From positions 26,555 to 90,554 of the IMG/VR virus record IMGVR_UViG_3300037189_020854: a DNA stretch of 64,000 nt. The stretch is one strand, 5' to 3'. The notes under the pieces were generated by a model. The model was not told where the DNA came from. It saw nothing but the letters and a program-made list of their open reading frames with translations, and did not search any database. The DNA comes from a virus. The translations under genes were made by a program, and so were the position numbers. Shown one piece after another: positions 13,998 to 22,129 of this stretch; positions within the stretch are counted from its first letter, which is position 1, and the number at the start of each line of letters is the position of its first letter.

Positions 13998-14324
13998 ATG
14001 GGGAAGCATTATCTACTCAATTTGTATGGATGCTCGTTTGTTCTTTTGGACGACGAGCGTTGTCTTATAGACTTACTAGAAAACGCAGCGATAGCGAGCG
14101 GAGCAACTGTAGTTCAAACAATTTCAAAAAAGTTTGATCCACAGGGAGTTACTGTTATTTGTTTATTATCGGAAAGTCATATAAGCATTCATACATGGCC
14201 TGAGGAAGGTAAAGCAGCAGTGGATGTGTACACTTGTGGGGATTGTAATCCAAAGATTGGTTGTGATATAATCATTCAGCAACTCTATGCATCCAACCAT
14301 ACATTGAGTTACATAGAACGGTAA
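13998..14324 (+). CDS. speD: S-adenosylmethionine decarboxylase proenzyme
   Basis: 108 aa, bacterial class 1 type. LLSESHISIHTWPE contains the self-cleavage site; Ser60 becomes the pyruvoyl cofactor, with His66 and Cys80 (VYTCGDCNP) as catalytic partners. It decarboxylates AdoMet to supply aminopropyl groups for polyamines, which may help DNA packing or protect photosystems. ATG immediately after the preceding TAA. Known in several cyanomyoviruses. Confidence 0.92.
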   Translation: MGKHYLLNLYGCSFVLLDDERCLIDLLENAAIASGATVVQTISKKFDPQGVTVICLLSESHISIHTWPEEGKAAVDVYTCGDCNPKIGCDIIIQQLYASNHTLSYIER

Positions 14325-14488
14325 CAAAAGTTACACAATAAAAATCTAATATATTAATACGTTCATCGCTTATTGCGACGGAAGTAAGTTGACGCGGAAC
14401 GGATCGTTCATTCGCTATTCGCAAATAGCGAACGCAAACGCCGACTGAAGGAACGCTCTTTAACCTAAAAAACTAAGGAGAAAACCTA
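14325..14488 (+). promoter_or_regulatory. Structured untranslated leader before a DUF4278-like gene
   Basis: 164 nt without an ORF, richer in GC than its neighbours between 14380 and 14460. Two adjacent hairpins: GAACG 14397-14401/CGTTC 14405-14409, and a 9-bp stem TTCGCTATT 14411-14419/AATAGCGAA 14424-14432 with loop CGCA; a weaker TCGC/GCGA stem precedes. Ends in AAGGAG 7 nt before the next ATG. Could be a cis-regulatory RNA or a small RNA; no known riboswitch core was recognised. Confidence 0.5.
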
Positions 14489-14650
14489 ATGTCAAAAGTA
14501 GTCTATCGTGGTGTCGAATATGATACCTCAGATCGTCCTAATCAAACATTTAAGCGTGAACCACGAGTAGAAATCTATCGTGGGTCTATGTTTTATGTTG
14601 ATGAGAATGGAAACAAACTCTCTATGCAAAAAGCAGGAGGGCAAAAATGA
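14489..14650 (+). CDS. DUF4278-like small protein
   Basis: 53 aa, strong ribosome site. KVVYRGVEYDT followed by EIYRGSMFYVDENG has the 'YRG.xY' pattern of DUF4278, a small family of cyanobacteria and their phages of unknown role. Its long leader suggests it is regulated at the RNA level. Overlaps the next ORF (ATGA 14647-14650). Confidence 0.65.
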   Translation: MSKVVYRGVEYDTSDRPNQTFKREPRVEIYRGSMFYVDENGNKLSMQKAGGQK

Positions 14651-14748
14651 ATACTTACTTCGTTCGTTACCTTAAAAGAAAGGCAAAGAAGGAGAAACTT
14701 CTCAAAGACGCACAACTGAATATGGCTAAGCAACCACAAGTTGCTTGA
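14647..14748 (+). CDS. 33-aa basic peptide
   Basis: Start coupled to the previous stop; ends TGA 14746-14748. Amphipathic Lys/Arg-rich helix (VRYLKRKAKKEKLLKDAQL). Unknown; possibly a nucleic-acid-binding or host-takeover peptide. Confidence 0.5.
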   Translation: MNTYFVRYLKRKAKKEKLLKDAQLNMAKQPQVA

Positions 14749-14752
14749 TTCT

Positions 14753-14782
14753 AGAGAGGGACTTGACTCCCTCTCTTTTTTT
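14753..14782 (+). terminator. Terminator with -35 loop
   Basis: AGAGAGGGA (14753-14761) pairs perfectly with TCCCTCTCT (14768-14776), 6-nt loop CTTGAC, then T-run. Confidence 0.85.
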
Positions 14783-14791
14783 ATCTATAAT
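14763..14791 (+). promoter_or_regulatory. Sigma70 promoter for thyX operon
   Basis: TTGACT (14763-14768), 17-bp spacer made of the terminator stem and T-run, perfect TATAAT (14786-14791); the next ATG is 24 nt on. Confidence 0.7.
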
Positions 14792-14814
14792 TATTTGTGT
14801 GAGGGTTTATAAAA

Positions 14815-15057
14815 ATGGATAAAGAAAAACTTAAATTCATAGTAAGAAATCTTGAGTCTCTTGTTGACTGTCTTAAGTCGGAAATTTACTCTGATGTTGA
14901 TGTGAATTCATACAAGCAAGAATTTCAATACGAAGAAATTGCCCCTTATATCGATGATTATGATGAAGTTTTTTATGATGAGGAAGATGATAATGAAAAA
15001 TATGAATCAGTAAAAATTAATAAAAAAAATACAAATAATGATGGAGATGGACTGTGA
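14815..15057 (+). CDS. Hypothetical acidic protein, 80 aa
   Basis: First gene after the promoter. N-terminal helix (KLKFIVRNLESLVDCLKSEI) then a very acidic stretch (YIDDYDEVFYDEEDDNE) and an Asn/Lys tail. The acidity suggests a DNA mimic or a partner of a basic protein; unproven. GTGA overlap with thyX. Confidence 0.6.
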   Translation: MDKEKLKFIVRNLESLVDCLKSEIYSDVDVNSYKQEFQYEEIAPYIDDYDEVFYDEEDDNEKYESVKINKKNTNNDGDGL

Positions 15058-15776
15058 AGGAACTCAACGAAGAATTCGAATTCATGAAACCAGAAGTAAA
15101 ACTTGTTTCAGTAACACCAGATGCAGAAAAGCATATGGCATACTGTGCAAGAGTAAGTAACCCAAAGAATCAAGACAATGAAAGTTTTGATGGATTGCTC
15201 AAGTATTGTATTAAACATCAGCACTGGAGCATCTTTGAGCAAGCAACGATGACTGTAGAGATTAATACTACAAGAGGTATCGCGGCTCAGATTTTACGTC
15301 ACCGTTCTTTTACATATCAAGAATTTTCACAACGATATGCAGATACTAATCTTCTGAATCAAACTATCCCTCTTCCAGAACTTCGTCGGCAGGATGATAA
15401 GAATCGCCAGAATAGTATCGACGATATTCCTGACTATTTGAAACTCACTCTACTAGAAGACATCAGAATGCATTTTGAGCAGTCTCAGAGACTCTACAAC
15501 CGCCTTCTAGACAAGGGAGTAGCAAAGGAGTGTGCAAGGTTTGTACTGCCCTTAGCGACGCCCACACGCCTCTATATGACCGGTTCTGTAAGGTCATGGA
15601 TACACTACATTGATTTGCGTTCTGCACATGGTACACAGAAAGAACATATGGAGATTGCAGAAGCAGTTCGTTGTATTTTTACTTGTAAATTTCCAGCAGT
15701 GTCTGCTGCTCTTGGTTGGACTCGGGATAATTGTGATGATTGTGAAAGTATTCAACCCTCAATTCGTATAGACTAA
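15054..15776 (+). CDS. thyX: FAD-dependent thymidylate synthase
   Basis: 240 aa from GTG 15054, which overlaps the previous stop and has GGAG at a suitable distance; ATG 15084 is the alternative. The ThyX signature RHRX7S is at residues 82-92 (RHRSFTYQEFS). It makes dTMP from dUMP using methylene-tetrahydrofolate and NADPH through FAD, unrelated to ThyA. It supplies thymidine for the AT-rich phage DNA and would use NADPH produced by Zwf and Gnd. Confidence 0.93.
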   Translation: MKELNEEFEFMKPEVKLVSVTPDAEKHMAYCARVSNPKNQDNESFDGLLKYCIKHQHWSIFEQATMTVEINTTRGIAAQILRHRSFTYQEFSQRYADTNLLNQTIPLPELRRQDDKNRQNSIDDIPDYLKLTLLEDIRMHFEQSQRLYNRLLDKGVAKECARFVLPLATPTRLYMTGSVRSWIHYIDLRSAHGTQKEHMEIAEAVRCIFTCKFPAVSAALGWTRDNCDDCESIQPSIRID

Positions 15777-15779
15777 ATA
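15772..15779 (+). promoter_or_regulatory. Late promoter-like ACTAAATA
   Basis: Overlaps the thyX stop, 27 nt before the next start. Confidence 0.4.
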
Positions 15780-15805
15780 TTCTCATATAAAATGGAGGAG
15801 TAAAC

Positions 15806-16048
15806 TTGGCGATTTATCCGATTATTCATAAAGAAACTGGTGAGAAAAAAGTTATTGAAATGAGTGTCCATGACATTCAACAATGGTATAAAGACAATCC
15901 CGAATGGCAAAGGGATTGGTCTGAAGGGTGTGCATCTCCAGGAGAAGTTGGAGAATGGCAAAATAAACTCATCCAGAAAAACCCTGGATGGAATGATGTT
16001 TTAGGTCGTGCGGCAAAGATGCCGGGTTCAAAAGTCAAAAAAATCTAA
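15806..16048 (+). CDS. Conserved cyanophage hypothetical protein, 80 aa
   Basis: TTG start with GGAGGAG upstream (the best ribosome site nearby). IYPIIHKETGEKKVIEMSVHDIQQW, then WQRDWSEGCASPGEVGEWQNKL and GWNDVLGRAAKMPGS. Resembles a small T4-like cyanophage family seen near phoH, similar in layout to FmdB-type zinc ribbons but here without CxxC pairs. Function unknown. Confidence 0.65.
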   Translation: MAIYPIIHKETGEKKVIEMSVHDIQQWYKDNPEWQRDWSEGCASPGEVGEWQNKLIQKNPGWNDVLGRAAKMPGSKVKKI

Positions 16049-16054
16049 CTTTAT

Positions 16055-16807
16055 ATGGCAAGAAGAAAAAGAGAAGACCAACCAATCGGAGTTGGAATGA
16101 CTACAAAGCAAATGAAGCGTAAGAAGCCAATCAATCTTGATTTGATGAGAGAGATTGAACCTCTCACTGAAAATCAAAAACTTTTATATAAAGCATATGA
16201 AAAAAATCAAAACATCGTTGCTTATGGATGTGCAGGAACAGGTAAAACATTTATTACATTGTACAATGCACTTCAAGATGTTTTAGATGAAAGAAGTCCT
16301 TATGAAAAAATTTACATCGTAAGGTCTCTTGTTGCTACTCGCGAGATTGGTTTTCTTCCAGGAGACCATGAAGATAAATCGTCACTTTATCAAATTCCTT
16401 ATAAGAATATGGTAAAGTATATGTTCCAAATGCCCGATGATGCATCTTTCGAAATGCTCTATGGAAACCTCAAAACTCAAGGAACTATTAGTTTTTGGTC
16501 TACTTCTTTTATTCGCGGAACTACTTTGGATAATTCAATTATCATAGTAGACGAATTTCAAAATCTGAACTATCATGAACTTGATAGTATCATCACTCGT
16601 GTTGGTGAAAATAGTAAGATTATGTTCTGTGGTGATGCTACTCAAAGCGATCTTATTAAGACCAATGAAAAGAATGGAATTATTGACTTTATGAAAGTTC
16701 TTCGTATTATGCCTTCAATTGATATTGTTGAATTTGGAGTTGATGATATTGTTCGCTCAGGTCTAGTTAAGGAGTATATTTTGGCTAAAATGGAAGTCGG
16801 TGTATGA
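16055..16807 (+). CDS. phoH: PhoH-like P-loop ATPase
   Basis: 250 aa. Walker A GCAGTGKT at residues 58-65, Walker B IIIVDEFQN, then SKIMFCGDATQ as in PhoH and the helicase-like ATPase fold. PhoH proteins bind ATP and RNA; the role in phages is unsettled although the gene is a widely used cyanophage marker. The last four bases overlap the next gene (ATGA 16804-16807). Confidence 0.92.
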   Translation: MARRKREDQPIGVGMTTKQMKRKKPINLDLMREIEPLTENQKLLYKAYEKNQNIVAYGCAGTGKTFITLYNALQDVLDERSPYEKIYIVRSLVATREIGFLPGDHEDKSSLYQIPYKNMVKYMFQMPDDASFEMLYGNLKTQGTISFWSTSFIRGTTLDNSIIIVDEFQNLNYHELDSIITRVGENSKIMFCGDATQSDLIKTNEKNGIIDFMKVLRIMPSIDIVEFGVDDIVRSGLVKEYILAKMEVGV

Positions 16808-17484
16808 CATTTATTCATCATAATTACTTGGGTGATCTTGAATTAGAAAAGAAAGAAACAAACGGCACTCGCTTTTACCATCTTCCTGATGGGCAGTGGG
16901 TGCCTTCAATTACCTCAGTTACCTCATTTTACAATCGTCAAATTTTTGTTGATTGGAGAAAGCGTGTTGGTATTGAGGAAGCAAATCGTATTACAAAAAA
17001 AGCAACTTCAAGAGGAACAGATTTTCACCAAGTATGTCAGGATTATCTAGAAAATAAAGAACTTGACTGGAATAATTATCAACTCCTAACAAAACATATG
17101 TTTTATCATGCTAAATCAGAGCTTGATAAGATAAATAATATTCACGCGATTGAAAGAACTCTCTATTCAGAATATCTTGGACTTGCAGGAAGAGTTGATT
17201 GTATCGCAGAATATGATGGAGAACTAGCAGTTATTGACTTTAAAACCTCAGAAAAAATTAAACCAGAAGCGTGGATTGAAAATTATTTTGTTCAAGAAAC
17301 ATTCTATGCAGCTGCTTACTACGAACTAACAGGAAAGGTTGTAAAAAAACTTATTACATTGATGGTTACTCCTGGAGGAGAAGTCAAGGTATTTGACAAA
17401 AGGAATAAAGGGGACTATATTAAGTTATTAGTTCGCTATATTAAAGAATTTGTACATCACAATACTAGGCCAGATGGAGAATGA
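16804..17484 (+). CDS. PD-(D/E)XK exonuclease (MGME1/Cas4-like)
   Basis: 226 aa. SRGTDFHQVCQDYLE, GLAGRVDCIAEYDGE and VIDFKTSEKIKP give the His, Asp and Asp-x-Lys of a PD-(D/E)XK nuclease core with a QETFYAAAYYELTG helix (Q-Y motif), as in mitochondrial genome maintenance exonuclease and RecB/Cas4-type enzymes. Likely a single-strand or recombination nuclease. Overlaps gp33 by 11 nt. Confidence 0.8.
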   Translation: MTFIHHNYLGDLELEKKETNGTRFYHLPDGQWVPSITSVTSFYNRQIFVDWRKRVGIEEANRITKKATSRGTDFHQVCQDYLENKELDWNNYQLLTKHMFYHAKSELDKINNIHAIERTLYSEYLGLAGRVDCIAEYDGELAVIDFKTSEKIKPEAWIENYFVQETFYAAAYYELTGKVVKKLITLMVTPGGEVKVFDKRNKGDYIKLLVRYIKEFVHHNTRPDGE

Positions 17485-17731
17485 ATTAGAAAAAGTATTA
17501 GAAAATAAGTTCTTCTGCCCATCACGTTTTGCACAAGAGATCGAAAATCTTGTGCAAATAAATGTTGATATGAATTATATTGATGCTATTATTTACTTCT
17601 GTGAACAAAATAGTATTGACTTAGAATCGGTTCCAAAACTTATTTCAAAACCACTGAAAGAAAAAATTAAGTACGAAGCAATGGAACTGAACTTTTTGAA
17701 AAAAACATCGCGTGCAAAATTAATTTTTTAA
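17474..17731 (+). CDS. 33: gp33 late transcription coactivator
   Basis: 85 aa from ATG 17474 (an in-frame start at 17450 is less likely). FFCPSRFAQEIENLVQ, MNYIDAIIYFCEQNSID, VPKLISKPLKEKIKYEAMELNFLKK matches T4-like gp33. It bridges RNA polymerase (beta flap) and the gp45 sliding clamp to activate late promoters, so it controls the NATAAATA boxes found across this window. Confidence 0.85.
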   Translation: MENELEKVLENKFFCPSRFAQEIENLVQINVDMNYIDAIIYFCEQNSIDLESVPKLISKPLKEKIKYEAMELNFLKKTSRAKLIF

Positions 17732-18328
17732 ATGGCTCCCTTTGATGCTTATAAATGTTATCTGTCTTTGAAAAATCATTTTACCAAAGACAGTTATGAT
17801 TACTTTAAATATTGCGGAAAATCAAGAGCAACTGTTCAATCATTTTATAAAAGAAAAGATAGATTTTGGTTTGAAAAAGTATCAAGACAAAAATCAGATC
17901 AAGAAGTTATAGATTTTTTTGTTGCTAATTTTGTATCTTGTCCAGATCCAGAAACACTTTGGATTGGAGAAATGATCAAAGAGGGAGAGGAAAGATACCA
18001 AAACTGGCAGAAGAAAATTCAATCACTTTCTTATGTCTTCAAGGAAGAAAGTCAATCTTTATTTGAAGAAAATAAATTTCAGGATGTTTTTAAATGTTCT
18101 AAAGGACATCCAGTTCTTTTAAAGAAATTTTTAAGTGGTAAAGTTTCTTTGGAAACAATGGTTCTTCTTGATAGAGTATTTGCATATTCGAATAACTTTG
18201 ATAAAAAACTGCAAGATCCTGTGTGGAAAACCGTCAGTCGTAGAATTAAAAAATACAGCCCTTTCATAAATACTGACGTATTTCGTTATAAAAAAATTTT
18301 GAAAGAAATTATTCTGGAGGATCAATGA
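17732..18328 (+). CDS. 59: gp59 loader of gp41 DNA helicase
   Basis: 198 aa; helical. N-terminal YKCYLSLKNHFTKDSYDYFKYCGKS and the C-terminal layout fit T4 gp59 (217 aa), which loads the gp41 helicase onto gp32-coated forks and coordinates recombination-dependent replication. ATG directly after the gp33 stop. Downstream are a DUF1825-like gene and gp32, its binding partner, as in T4-type replication clusters. Confidence 0.85.
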   Translation: MAPFDAYKCYLSLKNHFTKDSYDYFKYCGKSRATVQSFYKRKDRFWFEKVSRQKSDQEVIDFFVANFVSCPDPETLWIGEMIKEGEERYQNWQKKIQSLSYVFKEESQSLFEENKFQDVFKCSKGHPVLLKKFLSGKVSLETMVLLDRVFAYSNNFDKKLQDPVWKTVSRRIKKYSPFINTDVFRYKKILKEIILEDQ

Positions 18329-18669
18329 GTTTTTTTAGTTCCGAAGTCGTTCGTGCAGAGATGACGGAAATTGCAGAACTTCAAGAACAAATTTACGGAA
18401 ACATTTTTAAGTTTCCAACAATGAGTAAAGAAGAAAAGCTTGAGCATGTTGAAGTTTTAGAAAAACTTTTGGATAAGCAAAAAATTCTCTACACAAGAAT
18501 GAGTTTGTCTGATGATCCCGAAGCAATTGAAATGAAAGAACGTATCGTTCGGTCTGCAGTTATGATGGGAATGCCCCCAGGAACTGATATGAATATCATT
18601 CTTAATAATATGTCTAAGATGCTTGATGTAATGAAAGAAAAAATTGACAAGACAGGTTCTGACCTGTAG
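18325..18669 (+). CDS. DUF1825-like protein
   Basis: 114 aa. FFSSEVVRAEMTEIAELQEQIY, helical body, and MPPGTDMNIILNNMSKMLDVM resemble DUF1825, a helical family found in cyanobacteria and T4-like cyanophages. Function unknown; always near replication genes. Start overlaps the gp59 stop. The gp32 promoter sits in its last codons. Confidence 0.65.
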   Translation: MSFFSSEVVRAEMTEIAELQEQIYGNIFKFPTMSKEEKLEHVEVLEKLLDKQKILYTRMSLSDDPEAIEMKERIVRSAVMMGMPPGTDMNIILNNMSKMLDVMKEKIDKTGSDL

Positions 18670-18672
18670 AAT
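18644..18672 (+). promoter_or_regulatory. Sigma70 promoter for gp32 with palindromic spacer
   Basis: TTGACA (18644-18649), 17-bp spacer, TAGAAT (18667-18672). The spacer carries the inverted repeat ACAGGT-TCTG-ACCTGT (18652-18667), a possible operator. Confidence 0.65.
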
Positions 18673-18717
18673 AACGAAGTACACAAAAGCCAAATCCTAT
18701 TAATACGGAGTAATCTA

Positions 18718-19665
18718 ATGTCTTTCGAAAATCTCAAGAAACAATCCAAACTGGGTTCTCTGACTTCTAAACTGGTAAAAGAAGTAGAGAAAATGAGCAC
18801 TACTTCTGGAGGTGCTGATGAGCGTCTCTGGAAACCAGAGATGGATAAAACAGGTAACGGTTTCGCAGTAATTCGTTTTCTTCCTGCTCCTGAAGGAGAG
18901 GAACTTCCTTGGGCAAAGATGTATTCACATGCTTTCCAAGGACCTGGTGGATGGTATATTGAAAACTCTCTGACCACAATCGGTCAAAAAGATCCTCTTG
19001 GAGAATACAACCGAGAGCTGTGGAATACTGGTACTGAATCTAATAAAGAAATTGTACGTAAGCAAAAGCGTAAACTATCTTATTACAGCAACATCTATAT
19101 TGTAAAGGATCCTGTAAATCCTCAGAATGAAGGTAAAGTCTTTCTGTTTAAGTATGGTAAGAAAATCTTCGATAAGATCATGGAAGCAATGCAACCTGAG
19201 TTTGAGGATGAAACTCCTATCAATCCTTTTGATTTCTGGCAGGGTGCTAATTTCAAACTCAAGATCGTAAAGAAAGATGGATACTGGAATTACGATAAGT
19301 CCGAATTTGGTTCCATTGAACCACTACTGGACGATGATGATGCGATGGAAGCAATCTGGAAGAAGCAGTATTCTCTGACTGCAATCACTGCTCCCGATCA
19401 GTTCAAGTCATATGAAGATCTTGAGCGTCGTATGAATATGGTTCTGGGCATCAAAAATTCTTCTCCTGCTCGCTCCCGTGCTGTGGTTGAACAGGAAGAT
19501 GACCTAGAAGAGTTCTCTCAAACCCCTACTGTTCAAGATCGTGTAGTGGAAGAACTGGAACAATCTTATGCTCGTTCTAAGTCTCCTTCTCTTCCCAAAA
19601 TTGCAACGGAAGATGAAGATGAAGATGATGCTCTTGCATATTTCTCACGTCTTGCTGAAGAATGA
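18718..19665 (+). CDS. 32: gp32 single-stranded DNA-binding protein
   Basis: 315 aa. N-terminal basic B-domain (FENLKKQSKLGSLTSKLVKE), an OB-fold core (DKTGNGFAVIRFLPAPEGEELPWA, VFLFKYGKKIFDKIMEAM), and a strongly acidic C-terminus (EDEDEDDALAYF) that binds partners such as gp59. Coats single strands in replication, recombination and repair. GGAG lies 9 nt before the ATG, with its own promoter. Converges with gp53 with no space between the stops. Confidence 0.92.
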   Translation: MSFENLKKQSKLGSLTSKLVKEVEKMSTTSGGADERLWKPEMDKTGNGFAVIRFLPAPEGEELPWAKMYSHAFQGPGGWYIENSLTTIGQKDPLGEYNRELWNTGTESNKEIVRKQKRKLSYYSNIYIVKDPVNPQNEGKVFLFKYGKKIFDKIMEAMQPEFEDETPINPFDFWQGANFKLKIVKKDGYWNYDKSEFGSIEPLLDDDDAMEAIWKKQYSLTAITAPDQFKSYEDLERRMNMVLGIKNSSPARSRAVVEQEDDLEEFSQTPTVQDRVVEELEQSYARSKSPSLPKIATEDEDEDDALAYFSRLAEE

Positions 19666-20337
19666 TTAGCTAGTTAATTTTATATTATCTCCTCTCTTAA
19701 GGGTCTCGCTAACATATTGCGAAGACCCTTTTTTATATTCCATAAGATCGCTCATGTTATCTAATATAATACTTAGATATTCTTTTTTAATTACATAAAT
19801 GTTTCTCTTATCATTTTCTATTTTATCTTCATATTCATAATTTGTTACTTCTAATGTTATATCTCCAGTATCAATCTGCTCATCAGTAAAGTAATCATAA
19901 TAACTTACAGAATATCCTGATGGAACTTCAAGACCTGCAGGTACAATTATAACTCCTTGACTATTTTTAACTTCTGTAGTTTCATAATGATGAATTCCAC
20001 TGTAAAGAGTTTCATAATCACCATACTTATTCATCAGATAACTATCAAAGGAATCTTGAGTTAATGGCCACTCTGTTTGAATATTGACTATATTGTTACA
20101 GATAAGAACTAACCAGTCTAATGTTGAATCACCATAAACATCAAAAGCGACATTATCTGGGCGATCATTTCCTCTAATTTTATATCTTTCAAAGAAAGTT
20201 AAATCTTGAAAAATATCTTCACGAAGTTTACCTCTTTTAAAGATATTTTTTACTTGAATATAATCCCCAATATTACTGTTTGGTAGTCTATTAACATAGT
20301 CAAAGTTTGGGACTTGGCGGAAGTATGGATTAGACAT
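19666..20337 (-). CDS. 53: gp53 baseplate wedge subunit
   Basis: 223 aa. N-terminal NPYFRQVPNFDYVNRL, then FFERYKIRGNDRPDNVAFDVYGDSTLDWLVLICNN, typical for T4-like gp53, which joins baseplate wedges around the hub. A central insert holds a DITLEVTNYEYEDK stretch. Last gene of a minus-strand group gp4-unknown-gp48-gp53, with only one base between gp48 and gp53. Confidence 0.87.
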   Translation of the reverse strand: MSNPYFRQVPNFDYVNRLPNSNIGDYIQVKNIFKRGKLREDIFQDLTFFERYKIRGNDRPDNVAFDVYGDSTLDWLVLICNNIVNIQTEWPLTQDSFDSYLMNKYGDYETLYSGIHHYETTEVKNSQGVIIVPAGLEVPSGYSVSYYDYFTDEQIDTGDITLEVTNYEYEDKIENDKRNIYVIKKEYLSIILDNMSDLMEYKKGSSQYVSETLKRGDNIKLTS

Positions 20338-20338
20338 T

Positions 20339-21721
20339 TTAGTAACCTATGAAGTTATCTTGATCTTTATCTAGATCTGTGTAATCATCATTAAAGATTG
20401 GTTCTAGTTCTTGGAATTGTAATTGCAATTCATAAGAAGTCATAGATGGTTCTCCTGCGTAAGTCATATATTGACCATCTGGAGTGTAATTAACATTGCA
20501 TTGGGTTAATGCACACTCTTTAAATGTATTTAAGTATGGGTGCTTTTTTTTACCTGCGGTTAAATATTCTATACCAAAAGTATTTGGTGCTTTTAAAAGA
20601 AGAATAGATTGGCTCCTTTGAACAGACATTGCTTGTTTAAAATATCTAATAATTGTTCTAACAATTTTTGCTTCACTTGCACTTCTTGGAGATAATCTAA
20701 ATGAAAAACTAAAACTTCTTAATTGAGGTCCCGTGAATAATAACTCTGAATTTGGGTTTAATACCTGACCATATGCTCTTGAAAGCACATTTGTTCCCGT
20801 TACTGCTTGATTAGTTTTTACTGCTACAATAGAAGCAAGAGTTTTTTTATCAGTTGCATTTATAGCACCGATTGTATTTTGTGCTGAGGCAGTACCTGCT
20901 TCTACACCACCAGAAACAAAACTAGTAATAAAGTCCGAAATTCCTTGAGTTGCAAGATCTAAATCATCTCTCTGCCAATCGGCACTGTTTGAGTCGCTAA
21001 TTCCTCCAGGAATAGGTAAAAAAATAGTTCCTATTGGAGTCTTGTTCTTTAATCTTCTTCTATCGTAATTTTCCGTAAAACTCAATCCTCTTGCCTCATA
21101 ATTAAAAATTGTAAATTTTATACAATCTTGGTGTTCAAGTTGAAGATTTTCTGGATATCTTATGTTTGTTGATGCTTCGTTATATTTTTTTCTTGCTATT
21201 GCTTCTTTTTTAGATTCTTCATCAAGTGCAGTAAGATCTTCTTTCTTTATGCCTGATGCGTTTGGAGATTCTTCTTGTTGTTGTGGAGTATTATTAAGTG
21301 CTGCTTCTGTCTGTACTGGAGTTGCTCCTTGCTTCGGTAATGCTGCTCTTACAGATCCAACCACTGCTTTATTTAAAGAACCTCCAGGTTTAATAGAGCT
21401 AATTTCCTCAGCAGTAAGATTGGTATTAGATGTTGTTATTGGTTGATTTTCATTTGTCCCTCTTCCTGAACCTGGAGTAAACCAAGTTTTTCCACCATCT
21501 CTAGTAACAGCAGTATCTGGATAATCTGGAGTGCTTCCTCTCCCTTCAACTGCTTTTTGAATCCTAACTTCAGAACTTATTACCTTACCATCTTTTAGAG
21601 TTGCTACTGTTTCTGTTCTATACTTAATACCATTTAAAATAAATGGTTCGCTAATAGTATTTCTCTGCCCACTGGCTCCACCAGGATTTCCACCAGATTG
21701 GTATGTTTGTGAAGACGGCAC
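20339..21721 (-). CDS. 48: gp48 baseplate tail-tube cap
   Basis: 460 aa. A Gln/Asn/Thr-rich N-terminal 170 residues, then a tube-related domain (LQLEHQDCIKFTIFNYEARGL, SFSFRLSPRSASEAKIVRTIIRYFKQAM, CNVNYTPDGQYMTYAGEPSMTSYELQLQFQELEPI). This pattern is gp48, which caps the hub and starts tube polymerisation. A late promoter lies 17 nt before its start. Confidence 0.85.
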   Translation of the reverse strand: MPSSQTYQSGGNPGGASGQRNTISEPFILNGIKYRTETVATLKDGKVISSEVRIQKAVEGRGSTPDYPDTAVTRDGGKTWFTPGSGRGTNENQPITTSNTNLTAEEISSIKPGGSLNKAVVGSVRAALPKQGATPVQTEAALNNTPQQQEESPNASGIKKEDLTALDEESKKEAIARKKYNEASTNIRYPENLQLEHQDCIKFTIFNYEARGLSFTENYDRRRLKNKTPIGTIFLPIPGGISDSNSADWQRDDLDLATQGISDFITSFVSGGVEAGTASAQNTIGAINATDKKTLASIVAVKTNQAVTGTNVLSRAYGQVLNPNSELLFTGPQLRSFSFSFRLSPRSASEAKIVRTIIRYFKQAMSVQRSQSILLLKAPNTFGIEYLTAGKKKHPYLNTFKECALTQCNVNYTPDGQYMTYAGEPSMTSYELQLQFQELEPIFNDDYTDLDKDQDNFIGY

Positions 21722-21736
21722 TTTTACACGTAGTTT

Positions 21737-22129
21737 TTATTTATTTAGACGGAATTTTGCATATTGAAGAGATAGAAGTTCATCAAGTTCTTCATACTTA
21801 ACTACATGCAGTTGTCCTGCTATCTCTTCCCAAGTATAATTTCTAGGTTGTCTCCAGTGAAAATTAATTGCTTTAAATCCCCATTTTTGTATTTCTGTAC
21901 AAGCAATTAGTGGATGTTGATCATAATCAATTCCTGGAGTTTTGGGATTGTAGATAAAAGTATAAAACTTTCCCACCTCTGGTATCCAAGTCTTTTCAGT
22001 AAAAAATTGCATAATTAAAATCATTATATCTTCTGGATCTTTTATACCCAACCTTTCAACTTCCTGCTTGAGTTTTTTAACTCTTGCAGTTGAACCAGAA
22101 GAAACATATTGTCCAAATCCTCCTGCCAT
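21737..22129 (-). CDS. Hypothetical structural or assembly protein, 130 aa
   Basis: FGQYVSSGSTARVKKLKQEVERLG, then KTWIPEVGKFYTFIYNPKTPGIDYDQHPLIACTEIQKWGFKAINFHW. Shares its first base with the gp4 stop. Found here between gp4 and gp48; probably a tail or head-completion helper. No firm family recognised. Confidence 0.6.
   Translation of the reverse strand: MAGGFGQYVSSGSTARVKKLKQEVERLGIKDPEDIMILIMQFFTEKTWIPEVGKFYTFIYNPKTPGIDYDQHPLIACTEIQKWGFKAINFHWRQPRNYTWEEIAGQLHVVKYEELDELLSLQYAKFRLNK
21738..21745 (-). promoter_or_regulatory. Late promoter AATAAATA for gp48-gp53
   Basis: Minus strand, 17 nt upstream of gp48 and overlapping the end of the preceding gene. Confidence 0.5.

Noticed and set aside
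14380-14410. Promoter from TTGACG at about 14389
   Set aside because: No -10-like hexamer at 16-18 bp; the stretch is better read as part of the structured leader.
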